Under the pieces are notes generated by a model. That model had not been told where the DNA came from. It saw only the letters and a list, made by a program, of their open reading frames with translations, and did not search any database. Shown here in pieces: positions 1-14,381 of a DNA stretch of 64,000 bases. The DNA comes from Monilinia fructicola (taxonomy: Eukaryota; Ascomycota; Leotiomycetes; Helotiales; Sclerotiniaceae), in the NCBI GenBank assembly GCA_008692225.1, contig VICG01000001.1, positions 732,501 through 796,500 on the forward strand, given 5' to 3'. The first letter of the stretch is position 1, and the number at the start of each line of letters is the position of its first letter. The position numbers and the translations under genes are program-made.

Positions 1-2984
1 AATATTATATATTAAAACATTTAAAATAAAATTGTTTTTACTTTGAAAAAGTTATAAATAATCTATTTTATATTAGCTTAAAGTATAATTCAATAGAAAA
101 ATAATCTTTTGAAAATATATAAGAAAATAGATTATATAAAATCTATTTCGTTTCACGTTATATTAGGAATTTAATAAAGATAATAAATAGTTTATTAGCT
201 TTAACATTTAAAAAAGCTATTATTGTTTATATTATTCTCTTTTTAATTTATAATATAAAAGTTTAATATATAAAATATACAAAACCTTTTAGACTTTTTC
301 AATCTAATTAAAGCCTAATTATCAATATATAATTTAATTAGTATATAAACTTATTTAAGAAAGCATTTACTTTGATATTTTACAAAATCTTATTAATTTA
401 AAGAATTATTTTTGATATTACTTTTTTCTATAATATTAAACTATTCTTTACAAAAGTTATATTTAAAGAAATTAAATTTTGGTTTATATTACAAATATAA
501 ATAGTTAATATATTATACTCATTGATTTATCGAATTTTAATATTAATAATTATTAAAGATTATAAAATAGATTTATAGTCAATACCTAAAATTAAGATTT
601 AACATTTAATATATATATTTCTAATAGTTTTTAAATTAGCTTTTTAATTATTATATTTTTTATAAAACTATCAAATAAATTTAATAAAAGGGATTAATGA
701 AGAAATTACTATTATAATCTTTAAATCCTAATAGAATTTATTCCTTTTAATTAATATTATTATATTTTTTAAAAAATTAGAAGCAATATATTAACAATTA
801 TAAATATATAAAATACAATTATATAATTTACTAAAAAATATATATAAATAAACTTCGAATACAAATCAATTAACTTTATATTATATACTTTTAATATAAA
901 GATTATACTTTATAGCTCTTTTAATAATATTTAAGATCATATTAAAATATTCTTGATTTAAATTAAGAACGTTTTAAAATAGCTCAAAATGATTTAATAT
1001 AATTCAAAATAGCTTAAAATAGCTTAAAATAGCTTAAAAATAGCTTAAATCATAGTTAAAACCTATTCGAATCGGTGTTAACACCATTTTAAGCTAATCT
1101 CAAAATGGTATTAAATCGGCATTGTCGCAATAACTCACTAACCGTTTTGAGATAGTGTTGAGATATTTTGAGATAGTTAAAAAAATAAAGCTTTAAAAGT
1201 GGATTTGCCCCACTTTTTTCGAAAAAAAGTAAAAAATTTTATTATTATTATTATTATTATTCTTATTCTTATTATTATTATTCTTATTCTTATTATTATT
1301 ATTCTTATTATTATTTTTTGCTGTAAACAAATCATTCTAATCACTCGGCTAAATAACTAATAATAATTTGATAATTAAAACTTTTAAATTTTTATATATT
1401 ATAATAATTAATTATATTATACTTTTAATACGGTGTTAAGATAATCTTAATACGGTTTTAACATAATCTTCAATTATTAAATTATTTTAAGCTATTTTAA
1501 GATATCCTAATATATTTTATCAATTTAATCTATTTTAAGATTAGCTTAAATTAGCTTAATATTATCTTAAAATATTGAAATATCTTAAAACCATTTTGAG
1601 AACGTTTGAATATAGTGTTAAATATATTCAGTTGCGCCACTAAGTAAATATCTAAAAGAGACTTTAATATATCATAAGGATACTATGAAATATTAGTTTA
1701 TAATAGTTTTAATTATATATAGATAGCATTTTAATAATATAATACTTATAGGCTAATATATCGCATTTTTTATAATAAGCTTTCTACAAATATTGATATT
1801 AAATAATTATTAAAATATATAAAAATAAAAAGTAATAAAGTAATAAATTACTTTGTAAATAAAAAGATATTAAAGTTTATTTAAAATTTAAATTCATTTT
1901 TAATATTTACAATTGATAAAATAAAGATATTTCTTGAAGATTTTTATTTAATTATATAGTAAATTTAATAACTTGAATATAATATAAAATTATTTTAAAA
2001 TTACTTTAAATAGAAACTTTTATATGAAATAAGATCTTTCTTTCATTTAATTTTATAAAATATTAATTATTCATTTTATATATCAGGATTTTGCTTAATA
2101 TGATTTTAAATTTAAATATAAAAATACTAATTTAATATACTTTTATAGTATATTTAAATCTCTTTTATATTTAATATATTTTTTAAAAATATTTTAATAC
2201 TTTAATAAATAACCAATATAATTTCAAACTTTTTTAAGTATATTACAAAAAAAACTTAAATACTTAATTTAATTTTTTTCAAACTAATAAAGTTTGTAAA
2301 CTTTTTAGATTTTATTAGATTCTATTTTAGCATTTGTTCTTAATAAATCTTTAGTTCTAATAACTTTAGCTTTGTTTTAATATACAATGATATACACTAA
2401 AATATTTTAGTTTCATTTTTTTATACTATAGGATTCTATCTTAATATACAAGGGTTTTAACTTTAATAACTTTGGTTTTAATATTAATAATTCAGATTTC
2501 AATTTTAATGACTATTTAATATATAATAGCTTTTGTTGGAAATATAGAAGTTTAATTTTGATAATACTTTTATAAGTTTGAATGATATTTTACTAAATTT
2601 TGATATTTCCTTTATTTTTTATAATAATTTTTGAATCTCTAATTTTTTATTTACTTATTTTTTTTATTATATTCTATAGTTTTTTTTATTTATATTTTTA
2701 TATTTGCTTTAAGATTTTTGTTTATAAACTTTAAGCCTTATACTATAATTTATTAATAATTAAATACTATAAATATTATGCTTTTATTTCAAACAAATTA
2801 AAAAAAAAAGTAATAAATTAAATATTATATTTTTTATATATAAAATACTTTTTATAATTATTTTTATTTTAATTCTATAGTTTAATATATCCCTATATCC
2901 CTAAGAAAGTTTTAAGGAGGCCTTTGGCCTATCTAATGGATGAAAATAAATACTCCTACTACTACTACTACTATTACTACTAGT
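1..2984 (+). mobile_element. LINE-like element, copy L1 (3' part)
   Basis: The copy runs in from the left edge. It aligns by eye with 30,350-33,046 and, in reverse, with 6,020-9,000 and 15,480-17,830. Its right end has the family's best preserved terminal segment (GGAGGCCTTTGGCCTATC near 2,915) followed by a tail of CTA-type triplets to about 2,984. A simple-repeat 3' tail is typical of non-LTR retrotransposons. No reverse transcriptase frame survives, so the class rests on tail and target duplications in sister copies. An A-family element interrupts it at 908-1,644. Confidence 0.6.
908..1644 (+). mobile_element. A-family TIR element, copy A1, inserted in L1
   Basis: About 737 bp flanked by TA on both sides. 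The left end reads CTTTATAGCTCTTTTAAT and the right end GCGCCACTAAG, which are imperfect inverted repeats of each other. The interior is rich in AAAATAGCTTA-type words and holds an AAT-like microsatellite near 1,240-1,315. No coding capacity. The sister LINE copy at about 31,640 continues across this site without the insert, which supports the boundaries. The TA duplication suggests a Tc1/mariner-mobilised non-autonomous element. Confidence 0.65.
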
Positions 2985-3010
2985 ATTTTTTGAAGTTGAC
3001 TAAATAAAGA

Positions 3011-4083
3011 GAGTGGCGAAATGTAGGGTAGGCGACTTAAAATATTAAATTTTGAAAATTTATAATTTAATATTTAGATTCTATACTTTTTGGTTAAAAT
3101 TGAAAAAATTAGATTTTTTTCGAAAATTATAGAATTTATATAGTATTATAGAAAAATCACCGTGATTTTCGTAATATAAAAGTAGTTATTTCAATTTTGT
3201 ATAGTATAACAATGATTTATCATTATTTCAATTATTTTATTTTAGCTCTTTTATTTCAATTTATTTTATTTTAGTTATTTTATTTCAACTTTTCATTTTA
3301 ACTTTTCTATTTCTAACCCTTTTATTCTGAAACAATATAACTATCAATTTTTTAATATAAATTCTCTTAATAACCTTTACATTCTATACTTTTTAAAATA
3401 GATTTTATTATAGATTTTATTATAGATTTTATCATAGATTTTATTCAGAAGATATAGAGTTTAAATAATGTTAAAATAAAATCATTTTGATTTTTATAGT
3501 ATAAAAGTCATTTTTTGGATTTTTCATAGTATAAAGATAATTTACCATTTATTATAATATTATAAAATTTAGATTTTATTTAAAAAGTATGAAATCTTAA
3601 TATTGAATTATACATTTTCAAAATCTAATATTTTAATTAGTTGATTATTAGTGGGCAAAAAAGCTTTAACTTTCTATTACTTTCGGAATTTAATTATTTT
3701 ATAAGTAGTTATTTTAAAGTTGGTTAACCATTTTAGCCCTTTCATTCCGATTATTCCATTTTATTCTTTTTATTTTAATCATATCATTCCCAACCCTTTT
3801 ATTCCGGCTATTCCATTTCAACTTATTTTATTTCAATTATTCTATTCCAATTTATTCCATTTGGATCATTTTATTTTGATTATTTCAATTCGAGATAATA
3901 TAACTATTAATTTCTTCATATAAACTTTATTATAAACTCTTAAACTCTATACTTTTTTGAATAAATTCTATTCAAGATTTTATTTAAAAACATTAGAATC
4001 TAAATATTATTATAATAAAATCACTTCGATTTTTGTAGTATGAAAGTAATTTTTTCGATTTTTATAGCATGAAAATAATTCAC
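3011..4083. mobile_element. D-family end and B-family fragments
   Basis: A single D-family end (GTGGCGAAATGTAGGGTAGG then GCGACT) lies at 3,011-3,037. It is followed by rearranged B-family pieces with the diagnostic end sequence ATAATTTACC near 3,540 and TAATTCACCG near 4,080. Between them are pyrimidine-rich runs of TTTCATTTTAATC-like words (3,220-3,310 and 3,730-3,880), the B-family internal minisatellite. Boundaries between fragments cannot be fixed by eye. Confidence 0.5.
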
Positions 4084-4109
4084 CGTAATATTAATTACAA
4101 ATTTTTCGA

Positions 4110-4586
4110 TTCTTTTTTCAAAAGAAATGGGAAAAATCCATTTTTCAAACTTTATTTTTTAAGATATCTTCAAATATCTTAATATTATTTTAAAACAATT
4201 AATGAGTTATTGTAACAACACTAATTTAATATCATTTTAAAATTAACTTTAAATAGTATTAACATCAATTCAAATAGGTTTTAATTATGATTCAAGCTAA
4301 TTTAAGCTAATTTAAGCTAATTTAAGCTATTTTAAGCTATTTTAAAACGTTTTTAATTTAAATAAAGAATATTTTAATATGATCTGAAATATTATTAAAA
4401 GAGCTATAAAGTATTGTTTATAGCTAATCTTAAAATGGTATTAAATCAGGATTATCGCAATTACTCACTAACGGTTTTAAGACAGTGTTAAGATACCTAG
4501 TATCTCTAAAAAAAATTCAATTTTAGGTTTTAAAAGTGGATTTTACTGACTTTTTCTAAAAAAAAATAGAAAAATTATTATTAATA
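4110..4586. mobile_element. Partial A-family copies in opposite orientations
   Basis: A reverse partial copy (about 4,117-4,415, ending in the AGCTATAAAG end) abuts a forward partial copy (about 4,416-4,586) that contains the conserved block ending in ACTCACTAACGG. Both are truncated. They lie just left of the longer A copy that hosts LINE L2. Confidence 0.45.
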
Positions 4587-5229
4587 TTTTATGTCTTTTT
4601 TAATAATGGTTAAGATTATATTAAAATATTCTTAATTCACATTAAAAATGTTTTAAAATAGCTTAAGATAATTCAATATAATTTAAAATAATTTAGAATA
4701 GTTTGAAATAGCTTAAAATAGCTTAAAATGTAATTAAAACCTATTCGAATTGGTATTAATATTATTTTAAGCTAATCTTAAAACGATATTAAATCAGTAT
4801 TATTATAATAACTTATTAACTGTTTTAAAATAATATTAAAATATTTTGCGATATCTTAAACAATAAAGTTTTAAAAAATAGGTTTTCCCCACTTTTTTTA
4901 AAAAAAGAATCATAAAAGTTATTATTAATATTATTATTTTTGTTACTATTTTTATCTTAAATAAATCATTTTAATCACTCGGCTAAATAATTAATAATAA
5001 TTTGATAATTAGGTTTTTAAATTCATATATATTATTATAATTAATTAAATTATAATTCAATACAATGTTAATATAATCTTAATACGGTTTTAATATAATC
5101 TTTAATTATCAAATTATCTTAAGCTTTTTCAAGATATTTCAAAATATATTAATATATTTTATCGATTTAAGCTATTTTAAGATTAGCTTAAATTATCTTA
5201 ATATTAACTTAAAATACTAAAATACTAGT
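4587..5229 (+). mobile_element. A-family element, left part, split by LINE L2
   Basis: The forward A copy starts after TA at 4,585-4,586 and reads through the conserved blocks to about 5,215. It is then broken by the TAG-repeat end of LINE L2. The missing right end resumes at 14,961-15,022. The split shows that L2 inserted into a pre-existing A element. Confidence 0.55.
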
Positions 5230-5329
5230 AGCTTAGTAGTAGTAGTAGTAGTAGTATTTATTTTCATTCGTTGGATAGACCAAAGGCCTCCCTAAAACCT
5301 CTTTAGGAGTATAAAAATATGCTAAACTA

Positions 5330-6017
5330 CTTTATAGCTTTTTTAATAATGTTTAAGATTATGTTAAAATATTTTAAAATAGCTTAAAATAATTTAAGAT
5401 AATTTAAAATAACTTAAAATAGATTAAAATAGCTTAAAACGTAGTTAAAACCTATTTGAATCGGTGTTAATACCATTTTAAGCTAATTTTAAGCTAATCT
5501 TAAAATGGTATTAAATCGGCATTGTTGCAATAACTTATTAACCGTTTTAAGACAGTATTAAGATATCTTAAAATATCTTAAAAAATAAAGTTTTAAAAAT
5601 GGATTTTCTTTATTTTTTTTTCAAAAAAAATTAAAAAAAGTATTATTAATATTATTATTTTCGTTACTTTTTTTCTTAAACAAATCAATCTAACTACTCA
5701 GCTGAATAATTAATAATGATTTAATAGTTAAAATTTTTAAATTCGTATATATTATTATAATTAATTAAATTATGATTTTAATACAGTGTTAATATAATCT
5801 TAATACGGTTTTAATATAATCTTTAATTATTAAATTATCTTAAGCTATTTTAAGATATCTTAAAATATATTAATATATTTTATCGATTTAAGCTATTTTA
5901 AGATTAGCTTAAAATAGCTTAAATTAAATCAATATTATCTTAAAATACTAAAATATATTAAAACCATTTTAAGACCGTTTGAATATAGTATTAAATATAT
6001 TCAGTTGCGCCACTAAG
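5330..6017 (+). mobile_element. A-family TIR element inside L2
   Basis: It is flanked by TA (5,328-5,329 and 6,018-6,019), with ends CTTTATAGC and GCGCCACTAAG. The uninterrupted LINE sequence at about 15,500 (AAACTATAGGTATAG) shows the empty site. Internal order matches copy A1, including the AATCGGCATTGTTGCAATA block. No coding capacity. Confidence 0.65.
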
Positions 6018-7226
6018 TATAGAATTAAATTAAAAATAATTATAGAAAGCGTTTTGTATATAAAAAGCATAATATTTAATTTATTATTTTCTTTTTACTT
6101 TATTTAAAATAAGGGTATAATATTAATAATATTTAACTATTAGTAAATTACGGTATAAAACCTAAAGTTTATAAACGAAAGTTTTAAAGCAAATGTAGAA
6201 ATATAAATAAAAGAAATTATAAAGTATAATAAAAAAAAAATAAATGAATAAAAAATTAAAAACCTAAAGATTATTATAAAAAATGAAATGAATATTGAAA
6301 TTTGATAAGGTATTATTAAAGTTTATAAAAGTATTATTAAGGTTAAACTTATATATATTAAGTAAGTATTGGGGGATTATTAAAGTTAAAACCTAAATTA
6401 TTAACGCTAAAACCAGAATTATTAAAATTAAAACTCTTATATATTAAAGCAAAATCCTACAATATAAAAATAACAAAACTAAAAGATTTTAATATATATT
6501 AAAACGAAGTTGAAATTATCGAAATTAAAAATTTATTAAAAGTAAAGTAGATTTTATTAAAAATAAATACTAAAATAAAATTTAATAAAATCCAAAAAAT
6601 TCGTAAACTTTATTAATTTGAAAAAAAATCAAATTAAATATTCAAAACTCTTTTAAAATATATTTAAAAGAATCTAAGATTATATTAGCTATTTACTAAA
6701 GTATTAAAGTATTTTTAAATAATATATTAAATATAAAAGGAATTTAAATATATTATAAAAGCATTTAAAATTAATATTTTTATACTTGAATTTAAAATGA
6801 TATTAAGCAAAATCCTTATATGTAAATTAGATAACTAGTATTTTATAAAATTAAATTCAAAAAAAATCTAGTTTAAAGAAAAATTTTATTTTATATAAAA
6901 GTTTTTACTTAAAATAATTTAAAAATAATTTTGCTTTGCATTTAAATTATTAAATCTATTATACAATTAAACAAAAATCTTTAAAAAGTATACTTATTTT
7001 ATTAATTGTAAATATTAAAGATGAATTTAAATCCTATATAAGCTTTAATGCTTTTTTATTTACAAAATAGTTTATTATTTTGTTTTTTTCAATTCTTATA
7101 TATTTTGATAACTATTTAATATTAATATTATAAATCTACATTACATTTTAATATTCATAAAAAACCCATTATAAAGAATTCAACGTATTAGCTTATAAGT
7201 ATTATATTACCGAAATGTTATCTATA

Positions 7227-7908
7227 CTTAGTGGCGCAAGTGAATATATTTAATACTATATTAAAACGTTCTTAAAATAGTTTTAAGCTATTTTAGTATT
7301 TGAAGATAATATCAAGCTAGTTTAAGCTAATCTTAAAATAGCTTAAATTGATAAAATATATTAATATATTTTAAGATAGCTTGAAATAGCTTAAGATAAT
7401 TTAATAATTAGAGATTATATTAAAACCGTATTAACACCGTATTAAAATCATAATTTGATTGATTATAATAATATATAAAAAATTTAGAAATTGAGTAATT
7501 ATCAAATTATTATTGGTTATTTAGCCGAGTGGTTAAAATGATCTGTTTGAAAAAAAAAATAACGAAAATAATTATATTAATAATAAATTTTTTAATTTTT
7601 TTTTTAGAAAAAAATAGGGAAAATCCACTTTTAAAATTTTATTTTTTAAGATATCTCAAAATGTTTTAATACTGTCTCAAAACGGTTAGTGAGTTATTGC
7701 AACAATGCTGATTTAATACTATTTTAAGATTAGCTTAAAATGGTATTAACACTGATTCGAATAAGTTTTAACTATGATTTAAGCTATTTTGGGTTATTTT
7801 AAATTATTTTGAATTATATTAAATTATTTTAAGCTATTCTAAAACGTTCTTAATCTAAATCAAGAATATTTCAATATAGTCTTAAACATTATCGAACGAG
7901 CCATAAAG
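7227..7908 (-). mobile_element. A-family TIR element inside L2 (reverse)
   Basis: Reverse copy flanked by TA. It starts CTTAGTGGCGCAAGTGAAT and ends GAGCCATAAAG. It contains the block TTAGCCGAGTGG near 7,521, which resembles a tRNA A-box. Non-coding. Confidence 0.65.
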
Positions 7909-9292
7909 TATATAACTAAAGCTATTATAAACTAATATTTAATAATATTTTTATTATATATTAAAATCCTTTTTAAACATTTATAATCTCTATATTGAAA
8001 AACATATAATATAAAATTAATCAATCCATATTCAAAAACTTATCTATATATCATTTCAATAAATCATATAATTATATTTTATATATGTGTGATTTTTAAT
8101 ATACCATTTTAAATTATCTAAAAATATAATAATATCAATTAAAAAGAGTAAATTTCATTAAGTTTTGAAAATTATAATAGTAGTTTTTTTATTAATTCTT
8201 TTCATTAAATTTATTTAATAATCTTACATAAAGTATAATAATCAAAAAACTAATTTAAAGATTATTAAAAATATACATATTAAACATTAAATCTTAATTT
8301 TAAGTATTTATTATAAAATTTGTTTTACAATCTTTAATAATTATTAATATTAGAATTTAATAAATTAATAAATACAATATATTAATTGCTTATATTTAAA
8401 ATATAAACTAAAACTTAACTTTCTTAAATATAACTTTTATAAAAAGTAATCTAATATTATAGAAAAAGATAATATTAAAAGTAATTCTTTAAACTAACAA
8501 AATTTTGCAAAATATTAAAGCAAATATTTTATTAAATAAATTTATATACTATTTAAATTATATATTAATAATCAAACTTTAACTAAATCAAAAAAGTTTA
8601 AAGGGTTTTGTATATTCTATATATTAAGTTTTTATTTTATAAATTAAAAAAGGAATAATACAAATAATAATAGTTTTTTTTAAATACCAAAATTAATAAA
8701 TTATTTTATTATTTTTATTAAACTTTTAATATAATATATAATTCATTTCTTTATATATCTTTAAAAAATTATTTTTTTATTAAATTATATTTTAAACTAA
8801 TATAAAACAAACTATTTGCTTTTTTTTAATATTATTATAATAAGATTAATAGTAAATTTATTATTCATTTTATATAATAATATTTAAACGTTTTGTTTTT
8901 TTTAATAAAATAGATTATCTCTAGTTTTTTTAAGGTAAAAACAATTTTGTTCTAAATACTTTAATATATAATATTCCTAATTTTTTAGGAAAGAATATAA
9001 ACATTAATAATTAACAATATTAAGATTATAAATAAATATATATATTATTTATATATTCAAATCAATAAATAATATTTTAGAATAATAATTAATTAAATAT
9101 AATATATACAATATAAAAGATAATAATAAACCTTAAAAAATGCTATAAGTAACTTAATAATTTAAAATAATTAAGTTTTTTAAGTACATTTTTTATATAT
9201 CTATTTATTAAAAATGAATTAATTAACTTTAAAAATACTAAAAGCTAGTTTTGTATTATTATTTAAATTAATAAATGTTTTTTTAAAGAGTA

Positions 9293-10007
9293 TTTTATGG
9301 CTCTTTCAATAATGTTTAAGATCATATTAAAATATTCTTAATTTAAATTAAGAACGTTTTAAAATAGCTTAAAATGATTTAATATAATTCAAAATAGTTT
9401 AAAATAGCTTAAATCATAGTTAAAACCTATTTGAATCAGTGTTAACACTATTTTAAGCTAATCTCAAAATGGTATTAAATTAGCATTGTCGCAATAACTC
9501 ATTAACCGTTTTAAAATAATATTAAGATAATTAAAGATAAAGATAATTAAAGATAGCTTAAAAAATAAAGTTTTAAAAATGGATTTGCTTTATTTTTTTT
9601 TTAAAAAAAGTAAAAAAAATTATTATTATTATTATTCTTCTTATTCTTATTATTATTTTTTTGCTACAAATAAATCATTCTAACCATTCGGCTAAATGCC
9701 TAATAATAATTTTATAATTAAATTTTTTAAATTTTTATATATTATAATAATCAATTATACTATAGTTTTAATACGATATTAAGATAATCTTAATACGGTT
9801 TTAACATAATTTTCAATTATTAAATTATCTTAAGCTATTTTAAGATATCCTAATATATTTTAAATATATTAATATATTTTATCGATTTAATCTATTTTGA
9901 GATTAGCTTAAATTAGCTTAATATTATCTTAAAAATATTAAAATATCTTAAAACCATTTTGAGAACGTTTGAATATAATGTTAAATATATTCGGTTGCGT
10001 CATTAAG
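9293..10007 (+). mobile_element. A-family TIR element inside L2
   Basis: Forward copy starting TTTTATGGCTCTTTCAATAA after TA and ending GCGTCATTAAG before TA. A triplet microsatellite (TTATTATTATTC-like) lies near 9,620-9,655. The sister LINE at about 18,115-18,135 shows the uninterrupted site. Confidence 0.65.
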
Positions 10008-10236
10008 TATATTAAAAGCCTTCTAAATGTTTAATATAACCATTATAACTTTTAAGTTTTATACTATAATTATTTCTATATATATATAAAACTAATTATT
10101 AGATTTATAATAAATCTTTTAGGAAAAACTTTATTATATTGTAGATTAAAAAATCCCTAACATAAAAGTAATTTAAACTAAATATTTAATAATAATTTAT
10201 TTAAAATCTTTAAAGATATATAAAATAAATACAATA

Positions 10237-11076
10237 AGTCGCCTACCCTACTTCTCGCCACCCCCCCCATTTGGCCAGCATTTCACACCAAAAACGGCCA
10301 TTTTAACGTATTTATAACTCTACGAAAAATGAATATATATTTTTTAAATTTTAATTAAAGCTTTTATATATAATTATTAATAGATTCTAAAAATCTTAAT
10401 TTTTTGTAATTTTTTTATAAAAAGTAATAAAAGATTATAGAAAATTAAAATTTTCGGTTTTTAAATTTATATGGAAATCACATACAAAATTGAAACTTTA
10501 AAATAAATATTTATAATTTCTAAACAAAAATAATTAAAAATAATCTATAAATTTTTATAAAATCTATTAATCAATATATAATAAATAAACTATTTAAAAT
10601 ATATATAATAATTTAAAACTATTAAATAAATTGAAATTAGAAATTTTTTACTTAAAATTTTATCGTTAAAATCTAAGAATCTATATTAAACATTTATTAT
10701 AAATAATAATATATTATTAAAATAATATATTTAATTTAAATTAGCTTTAAGATTCTTAAAAATCTTTTAGATTATTTTTAACTATTTTTATTAAATAAAT
10801 ATAACTTTTTTTAAAGATTTTGATTTTGTATAGGATTTACATACAAATCGAAAATTAGAATTTTAATTTTCTATAATCTTTTATAACTTTTTATAAAAAA
10901 AATCGCAAAAATTTAAGATTTTCAGAATCTATTAATAATTATATATAGAAGCTTTAATTAAAATTTAAAAAAATATATATTTATTTTTCGTAAAGTTATA
11001 AATACGTTAAAATGGCCGTTTTTTGGTGTGAAATGTTGGCCAAATGGGGGGGTGGCGAGAAGTAGGGTAGGCGATT
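10237..11076. mobile_element. D-family TIR element D1
   Basis: 840 bp flanked by TA, with long and unusually C/G-rich inverted ends: left AGTCGCCTACCCTACTTCTC, continuing through a C-run, TTTGGCCAGCATTTCACACC and an ACGGCCATTTTAACG block; the right end is its reverse complement. The interior is very AT-rich and itself largely palindromic. No coding frame. TA duplication and TIRs point to a non-autonomous Tc1/mariner-like element. Confidence 0.75.
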
Positions 11077-13681
11077 TAAAGTAAAAAAAAATAAAGATTT
11101 TAATTAATTATAATTAAAAGGAGTTTATTAAAATTTATAAATTTTAATAATTTTTATTTATTTAAAAAGAATTTAAAATTTAAAATAATATTATAATTAT
11201 TAAATTAACTTTAAATTAATAATTTAATAATTTAATTAATCTTTAGTAAAATACTTTTAATAATATTCTTTTTAAAATACTAAAATGAATTATAAAAATA
11301 TACTACTAAAGCTTTATTAGTTTATATTAATATTATAATCTAAATTATTAATTATATTAAATTTATTAAAAACTTTAGATTATAGTGCTTTAATTTTAAC
11401 TATTATATCTTTAATTATAATTTTATAAATTATTAAAGAGGGACCTTTAAGATTACAATTTAATTTGTATCAATTAATAATTTAATATAGATTTTTGTTA
11501 TTTTTAATTTTATTGATTGTATTCTTTTAATAATTTCTTTTAATCTTATAAAATATTATATAAAATTTCTTGGTTTTTAAAAGGTAATTTAAACCTTGAT
11601 TATATATTTAATTACAAGGTAAATCTAGTATACTATCTTATATTTTAGGATTTATTATAGTATAGGGTATTATATCTCTATTTAGTTTATTAATATATAT
11701 AATAATAATATAATAATGATGAATTAAACAACAAAAGTTTTAATATTATTTTGGTTTTAAAAATTATTTAAATTTAAAAATTCAATAATATCAATATGCA
11801 TAAAATTCAAGAATTTTGTTAAATTATTTTTAATAATTTTAAAATAATATTAATTAAATATATAAATGTTTTAATTAGGTTTTATATTTAATTTTATATA
11901 TATTTTTATAGATAGTATTATTAAATAAAGAATATTAATAAAAAATATTATAAAATTTAAAATTTATTTAATTATAATTTTATATAATGCTTTTTAATAA
12001 ATAAGTAGAACATTAAGTTTAAATATATTATATTAAATAAAAATTCCTTTTTATAAAAAAATAAATAATTAATATTTTAGATATTATAAGTTATTTATAA
12101 ATGTTAAGAATAATAATAGAGTTGATATTAATCTAAAGTAGATTAATTAATATATTAATTATCTTTATATGTATATATAATTTAATATTTTTTTGAATAT
12201 AGGTTATAATTTGAGAGCAAAAATTTTCAATATTTTTAGGGGTTAAAGAGTTTCTAGAAATTAATTAAAGCGTAATATTATACTTGGATAATTTTGAATA
12301 TGTGTATTAATATATATTTAAGGTTTTTGAATATATATAATATTTATTTTCTGTATATATTATAATAATTATATAAAAGATTATATAAGCAAAGTTTTTT
12401 TCTTTATTAATATTAGTTTAAATTAATTTATAAAATCTTAAGGTTTATTTTATTAAGGTAATAAGGGTAAATATATTGAGAAGAAGTTATAATTGATATT
12501 TTTTTTTATATAAAGGTATTAAATTCAAATTTTGGAGTTTTTATAGTAATTATAACTTTATAATTATTTAATAAATTTAATAAATAAAATAATTTTCAAA
12601 TTTAAGTTTTTTTTATATAATATTTTTTAAATTAATTAAATTAATTTATACTATTTAGGGGGTAAATTATATTTTTAAATTATAATAAAAATAAAATTTA
12701 ATTATTTTAAAAACTATTTATTATTTTATATAACTAAAATTCTTTTTAAAATTATAAAAATAATAAAAGTAATTAATGTTAACTATTTTAAAAACAACTT
12801 TATTATATTTATAAATTTTAATTAAGCTTATTTTTAATAAATTTTAATTAAATATATATATTTAATATTTAAGTAAATTAATATAATAATAATGGATTAA
12901 TTTATATTATTATAATATTATATATAATAGTGTATTAATTAATTAATAAAATAAAATTGATTAATATTAATAAGTTAATAGATAATTTTTAATAATTATC
13001 TTTTAAAAATGTTAAAGATTGAATATCTTGATAAATTTTAAATGAGATTTATATTAATTTACTATTTATTTTATTAAAAAATTAATATTAATTAATTTAT
13101 ATTATATTATAAACAATAATCTTCTTAAAAATAAAATTAATATCTGTTTATATAATTTCTTTTATTAAATTATAAAATAAAATGGGTATATTAATAATAA
13201 TAATTGTATTAAATAATTAAAATATTAAATAAAATAGTTTTTAATATTCCTTTAATAATCTTAGTATTTTCTTAGGTGAATAAGAAATTATAGATTCAAA
13301 AATTATTTAATATAATTATTTAATTAATAATAATAGATGTAATAAAGGAAATTAAGATTAAAATAAAACTATTAATCTATTTAAAAAAGCTTTATTGGAT
13401 TACAAAAAACTTCAAGTAATTAAAAAAAGCTTAAAATTCATATTTAGTTAAGATATAAATATTTATAGTTAGAATTAATAAAAAAGCTATAAACCTAGTA
13501 AATTTTATAAATATAATTATAGTATAGAAATTACAAAAATTAAAATTAAAAGAAATACTATTAAATTTAAAATTATTTCATATATTTTTACTTTTAAAAT
13601 TTTATAAATTGTAATTAAACCTTAAAAATAATTTTGTTATATTTATAAAAAATGTTGATTTAAAAAGGTAAAAAAAAGATA

Positions 13682-14381
13682 CTTAGTGACGCAACCGAAT
13701 ATATTTAACACTATATTCAAACGTTCTCAAAATGGTTTTAAGATATTTTAATATTTTAAGATAATATTAAGCTAATTTAAGCTAATCTCAAAATAGATTA
13801 AATCGATAAAATATATTAATATATTTCAAAATATATTAGGATATCTTAAAATAGCTTAAGATAATTTAATAATTGAAGATTATGTTAAAACCGTATTAAG
13901 ATTATCTTAATACCGTATTAAAACTATAATATAATTGATTATTATAATATATAAAAAATTTAAAAAATTTAATTATCAAATTATTATTAGGTATTTAGCC
14001 GAATGGTTAAAATAATTTGTTTGTAACAAAAAAATAATAATAAAAATAAGAAGAATAATAATAATAATAATTTTTTTTACTTTTTTTAAAAAAAAGTAAA
14101 GCAAATCCATTTTTAAAGCTTTATTTTTTAAGCTATCTCTAATTATCTTAACACTGTTTCAAAACGGTTAGTGAGTTATTGCGATAATACCGATTTAATA
14201 TTATTTTGAGATTAGTTTAAAATAGTGTTAATATCGATTCGAATAAGTTTTAACTATAATTTAAGCTATTTTTAAGCTATTTTGAATTATATTAAATCAT
14301 TTTAAGCTATTTTAAAATATTCTTAATTTAAATTAAGAATATTTTAATATGATCTTAAACATTATTGAAAGAGCCATAAAG
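13682..14381 (-). mobile_element. A-family TIR element inside L2 (reverse)
   Basis: Reverse copy flanked by TA at 13,680-13,681 and 14,382-14,383. Starts CTTAGTGACGCAACCGAAT and ends GAGCCATAAAG. Includes TTAGCCGAATGG near 13,996 and an AAT/AAG-type microsatellite near 14,040-14,075. Non-coding. Confidence 0.65.

Noticed and set aside
3720..3923. Pro/Phe/Ile-rich 67-codon frame (and its mirror at 34,396-34,590)
   Set aside because: Both read through the B-family word array on opposite strands; repeat artefact.
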